Below, piece after piece: positions 28,218 through 31,145 of a stretch of DNA of 31,145 nt. This DNA is from an uncultured Clostridia bacterium. GTDB taxonomy: Bacteria > Bacillota > Clostridia > Christensenellales > Aristaeellaceae. The notes beneath the pieces are model-generated. The model ran no database searches, was not told where the DNA came from, and worked only from the letters and a program-made list of their open reading frames with translations. The position numbers and the translations under genes were made by a program. Numbering within the stretch: the stretch's first letter is position 1; each line of letters starts with the position of its first letter. The DNA lies in NCBI GenBank assembly GCA_934675735.1, contig CAKURR010000023.1, positions 1-31,145 on the forward strand, in the 5' to 3' direction.

Positions 28218-30982
28218 GACCGATTCGTTTGACGCTCAGCGCGTTCGGCCCGTATGCGGCGCGCACGGACGTGGATTTTGACAAGCTGGGGCACAGCGGC
28301 CTGTATCTGATTACGGGCGACACGGGCGCGGGCAAGACCACGCTCTTTGACGCGATTACCTTTGCGCTCTACGGCGAGGCCAGCGGGCAGGAGCGCAAGG
28401 GCGCGATGATGCGCAGCAAATACGCCGACGCGGCCGTGCCGACCTTCGTCGAGCTGGAATTTGAACTGCGGGGCAGGCGCTACCGCGTGAAGCGCGCGCC
28501 GGAATACGAGCGCCCCAAGCTGCGCGGCGAGGGCACGGTCAAAAACAGGCCGGAAGCACAGTTATACTATCCGAACGGAGACGTGCTGGACAGCTACCGC
28601 GACGTGACGGCGGAGGTGGAAAACCTCATCGGCCTGACGCGCGAGCAGTTCGGCCAAATCGGCATGATTGCTCAGGGCGATTTCAAGCGGCTGCTGCTGG
28701 CCGACACGCAGGAGCGGCGCGAGATTTTGCAGCGCATCTTCCACACCGAGCGCTTTGAGCGGCTGCAGGCACAGCTCAGCGACCGCAGCAATCGGGCACG
28801 GCGGGACGCGGTGGAGGCCGAGCACGCGCTCATGCAGAACGCGGCGATGCTCACCGTGCCAAGCGAACTGCGCGATGAATTGGATGTTTTGCAGCGGGAA
28901 GAATCGCTGGCCAACGTGCGGGCGCTTTGCGCGCTGGCGCGCCGCGGCATGGCGCTGGACGAGGCCCGAGCGGGGGAGACCGAGACGGCGCGGGCACAGC
29001 TGCGGCAGGCGGGCGCGGCGCTCAGCGAACGCATCGGGCGGGCGAAAAAGCGCGCGGAGGAACAAAAGCAGCTGGAAGAGGTGGCGCGGGACATCGTTTC
29101 CGCCGAGCAGCAGGCCGAATCGGCCAAGCGGGAGAGCGAAGCGGCGGAAAAACTGCGCCCCCGTCGGGCGGAAATCGAGACGCAGCTCGGCGCGCTCCGT
29201 TCGCGCATGGCGGATTACGAGCAGGCCGAAACGCTCGCGCGGCGGCTCGAGGGCCTGAACGAGCAGGCGCGTCGGGCGGAAGCCGAGGAGCAGCGGGCGC
29301 GGGCCTCGCAGACCGATCTGCACCAAAAATTGGAAACGGCGCGCGAAAAGGTTGCGCAGATGGCCGACGTCGTTGCGGCGCGGGCCGAAGCCGAGCGGGC
29401 GGCGCACGACGCAAAGCGCCGTGCGGAACAGCTGGAACGGCTGATTGCGGCGATGAAGGATGAAGAAGTCAGGGCGCTGGCCTGTCAAAAGGAGCGCGCG
29501 GGCGAAACGGAGAAGCTGAACCTCAGCCGCGCGGCCAAAGCGGCGTATGACGACGCGGAAGCGGCGTTTTTCGGCGCGCAGGCGGGCATTCTGGCCGAGA
29601 CGCTGGAAGAGGGCGCGCCCTGCCCCGTCTGCGGCGCGGCGCATCATCCGCATCCGGCCAAGCGGACGGAGGGGGCGCCGACTCAGGCCGAGCTGGAAAC
29701 CCTCCGCGCCAGGCGGGACAGCGCGGAAAAGGCCGCGCAGACCGCGCACGGCGCGGCGGAACGCGCGGCGGAAGCGCTGGGCGCGGCACGGCGGCTGGTG
29801 CAGGACCGAGCGCTGGAAGCCGAATGCGACGAGCGCATCGGCCGCGCGGAGGCCGAAACGCGGCGCGACGAGGCGAGCCGCTTGCAGCAGGCGGCACTCG
29901 TGCAGCGCGAAAAGCTGCATCAGCGCGTGCAGGCGCTGGAAAACACGAAGCGCCTGATTCCGCAGAAGGAAGCGGAGGAGCAGCAGGCCGCCGAATGCGC
30001 GCGGCAGAAGGCGGAGGAGAAGAGCGGCCTGCTCAGCAGCCGGGCCGAGCTGGCCCTTCGGCTCGACGCGCTCAAAAAGAGCCTGCCCTTTGAAACCCGG
30101 CGGCAGGCGGAGCAGGCGGCGGACGGGCTGGAAAACGAAAAGCGCGTCATCGACCGCCAAACGGAAGAGAGCGCGGAGAAACTGCGCCAAATCGGCGAAC
30201 GGCTGGCGGCGCTGAACGCGAAAAAGCAGACGCTCGAGCAGCCGCCCGAAGAGGCCGAACGGGAAGAACCGCTTGCCGTGCTGACGGAACAAAGCGAACG
30301 GCTGAACGCCCAAATCGACGCGCTGGAAGCCGAGTCGCGCGGCCTGCATGCACGGCTGAGCGGCAATCGGGACGCGCTTGCGCGCATCGACGCGGGGCTT
30401 GAGGACGCGGCGAAGAAGCGCGAGCTGGCGCAGACGTTGGGCACGCTCTCCGCGACGGCGAACGGCCAGCTGACGGGGCGCGACAAGGTGACGCTCGAGG
30501 TGTATGTGCAGATGGCGTATTTCGACCGCGTGATTGCGCGCGCCAATCTGCGCCTGCGCGAGATGACGGCGGGGCAGTATGAGCTGCGCCGCCGCGCCGA
30601 GGCGGATAACCGGCAAAGCCAAAGCGGACTGGATATGGAGGTCATCGACCACATCAACGGCAGCGCCCGCGATGTGCGCACGCTCTCCGGCGGCGAATCC
30701 TTTATGGCGTCGCTGGCGCTGGCGCTCGGCCTGAGCGACGAGGTGCAGAGCGGCGCGGGCGGCGTCTGTCTGGATTCGCTGTTTGTGGACGAGGGCTTCG
30801 GCTCGCTGGATGCGCAGGCGCTGTCGCAGGCCGTCGGCGTGCTGGCGGGCCTGACGGAGGGCAACAAGCTGGTGGGCGTCATTTCCCACGTGGAAGAGCT
30901 GAATCGGCGAATCGACAAAAAGATATGGGTCACCAAAGACCGCACGGGCATGAGCCGCGTGCGCATCGAGACGGAGGGATAA
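28214..30982 (+). CDS. sbcC: Exonuclease subunit SbcC (Rad50 homolog)
   Basis: An SMC-like ATPase of 922 residues that drives SbcD. Walker A is GDTGAGKTT (residues 35-43). Two long Ala/Glu/Arg-rich coiled coils flank the zinc hook CPVC (C470-C473). The C-terminal half has the signature LSGGESFMASLALALG (about 824 on) and Walker B LDSLFVDEGFGSLD. It is shorter than the E. coli protein (about 1050) but typical for Firmicutes. The coding strand is so GC- and repeat-rich in the coiled coils that long antisense frames appear. It overlaps sbcD by 4 nt and ends before a hairpin terminator. Confidence 0.96.
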   Translation: MRPIRLTLSAFGPYAARTDVDFDKLGHSGLYLITGDTGAGKTTLFDAITFALYGEASGQERKGAMMRSKYADAAVPTFVELEFELRGRRYRVKRAPEYERPKLRGEGTVKNRPEAQLYYPNGDVLDSYRDVTAEVENLIGLTREQFGQIGMIAQGDFKRLLLADTQERREILQRIFHTERFERLQAQLSDRSNRARRDAVEAEHALMQNAAMLTVPSELRDELDVLQREESLANVRALCALARRGMALDEARAGETETARAQLRQAGAALSERIGRAKKRAEEQKQLEEVARDIVSAEQQAESAKRESEAAEKLRPRRAEIETQLGALRSRMADYEQAETLARRLEGLNEQARRAEAEEQRARASQTDLHQKLETAREKVAQMADVVAARAEAERAAHDAKRRAEQLERLIAAMKDEEVRALACQKERAGETEKLNLSRAAKAAYDDAEAAFFGAQAGILAETLEEGAPCPVCGAAHHPHPAKRTEGAPTQAELETLRARRDSAEKAAQTAHGAAERAAEALGAARRLVQDRALEAECDERIGRAEAETRRDEASRLQQAALVQREKLHQRVQALENTKRLIPQKEAEEQQAAECARQKAEEKSGLLSSRAELALRLDALKKSLPFETRRQAEQAADGLENEKRVIDRQTEESAEKLRQIGERLAALNAKKQTLEQPPEEAEREEPLAVLTEQSERLNAQIDALEAESRGLHARLSGNRDALARIDAGLEDAAKKRELAQTLGTLSATANGQLTGRDKVTLEVYVQMAYFDRVIARANLRLREMTAGQYELRRRAEADNRQSQSGLDMEVIDHINGSARDVRTLSGGESFMASLALALGLSDEVQSGAGGVCLDSLFVDEGFGSLDAQALSQAVGVLAGLTEGNKLVGVISHVEELNRRIDKKIWVTKDRTGMSRVRIETEG

Positions 30983-30987
30983 AGCAA

Positions 30988-31028
30988 GGAGGCAGGGGAA
31001 CGGAGACGTTCGCTCTGCCGCCTTTTTT
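30988..31028 (+). terminator. Terminator of sbcD-sbcC
   Basis: GGAGGCAG.GGAACG pairs imperfectly with CGTTC.CTGCC.CC around GAGA, followed by six Ts. It starts 6 nt after the sbcC stop. Confidence 0.75.
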
Positions 31029-31039
31029 GAAGGCAAAAG

Positions 31040-31067
31040 AAAAAACGCTTTGGCGAAAACCAAAGCG
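31040..31067 (-). terminator. Terminator of tRNA-Lys
   Basis: CGCTTTGG (31046-31053) pairs with CCAAAGCG (31060-31067) around a 6-nt loop; on the minus strand six Ts follow. It lies 4 nt past the tRNA CCA end. Confidence 0.85.
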
Positions 31068-31070
31068 CTT

Positions 31071-31145
31071 TGGTGCACCTTCAGGGGCTCGAACCCTGGG
31101 CACCCTGATTAAGAGTCAGGTGCTCTACCAACTGAGCTAAAGGTG
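31071..31145 (-). tRNA. tRNA-Lys(CUU), lacking its first base at the window edge
   Basis: On the minus strand: D arm GCTCAGTTGGTAGAGC, anticodon arm CCTGA-CTCTTAA-TCAGG with anticodon CTT, T arm CAGGG-TTCGAGC-CCCTG, 3' strand AAGGTGC then A and encoded CCA. The acceptor needs one more 5' G, which would be base 31146, just outside the window. Confidence 0.94.

Noticed and set aside
28562..31078. Very long open frame on the minus strand (over 800 codons) opposite sbcC
   Set aside because: It is an antisense artefact of GC-rich coiled-coil coding sequence: composition is Arg/Leu/Phe/Ala-heavy with no domain, no ribosome binding site, and it runs through the sbcC terminator. The opposite frame has all Rad50 motifs.

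Overview
The window reads as chromosomal DNA of an anaerobic, fairly GC-rich Firmicute (Clostridia-like; no species can be named). Pointers are AGGAGG-type ribosome binding sites with some GTG and TTG starts, consensus TTGACA/TATAAT promoters with 17-nt spacers, many U-tailed hairpin terminators, an Rrf2-iscS-iscU iron-sulfur cluster, an SbcCD pair, a catabolic-type acetolactate synthase and a YfhO-type membrane protein. Three tRNA genes all have C at the wobble position, in keeping with the high GC. No IS element, phage gene or CRISPR array is visible. The only clearly AT-rich stretch is the first ~310 bases (about 40% GC by hand count), next to the 3' end of the tmRNA gene, a common integration site for mobile elements.

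Layout. 1-2317 (minus): AT-rich noncoding flank, ssrA (tmRNA) with its terminator, smpB, and a stand-alone HipA-like kinase. 2404-6993 (minus): a tightly overlapping four-gene operon for a Gld-type ABC transporter (ATPase, permease, GldG-like protein, DUF4340 protein). 7343-8008 (plus): an orphan OmpR-type regulator whose receiver has lost every phosphorylation residue. 8060-11187 (plus): pyridoxal-type kinase, Rrf2/IscR regulator, cysteine desulfurase and IscU scaffold, linking PLP supply with Fe-S cluster assembly. 11381-12517 (minus): a secreted glycine-rich beta-helix-like protein. 12683-14912 (plus): tRNA-Gln(CUG), tRNA-Glu(CUC), then pseudouridine kinase and pseudouridine-5'-phosphate glycosidase. 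15144-16790 (minus): acetolactate synthase. 16889-17368 (minus): YbaK/EbsC-type deacylase. 17521-20752 (minus): a three-gene sugar-acid operon (KDG-type kinase, 2-hydroxyacid dehydrogenase, Gfo/Idh/MocA oxidoreductase). 20896-22315 (minus): two secreted proteins with FMN_bind-like domains, divergent from a two-component system at 22478-24624 (plus). 24599-26932 (minus): YfhO-family protein. 27099-30982 (plus): sbcD-sbcC. 31071-31145 (minus): tRNA-Lys(CUU), cut one base short by the window edge.

The most interesting material is regulatory and extracytoplasmic. (i) The flavin-binding secreted proteins face a histidine kinase/response regulator pair across an intergenic region with an 11-bp-spaced direct repeat, the spacing typical of OmpR/PhoB-family sites. 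(ii) The degenerate receiver at 7343 carries Glu where the phospho-accepting Asp should be. (iii) In two places the promoter of the next gene is nested inside the terminator hairpin of the previous one with the same geometry. (iv) A family of two-stem palindromic elements occurs four times, with arm sequences that differ but stay self-complementary. All functions are inferred from sequence motifs read by eye; no database search was run.
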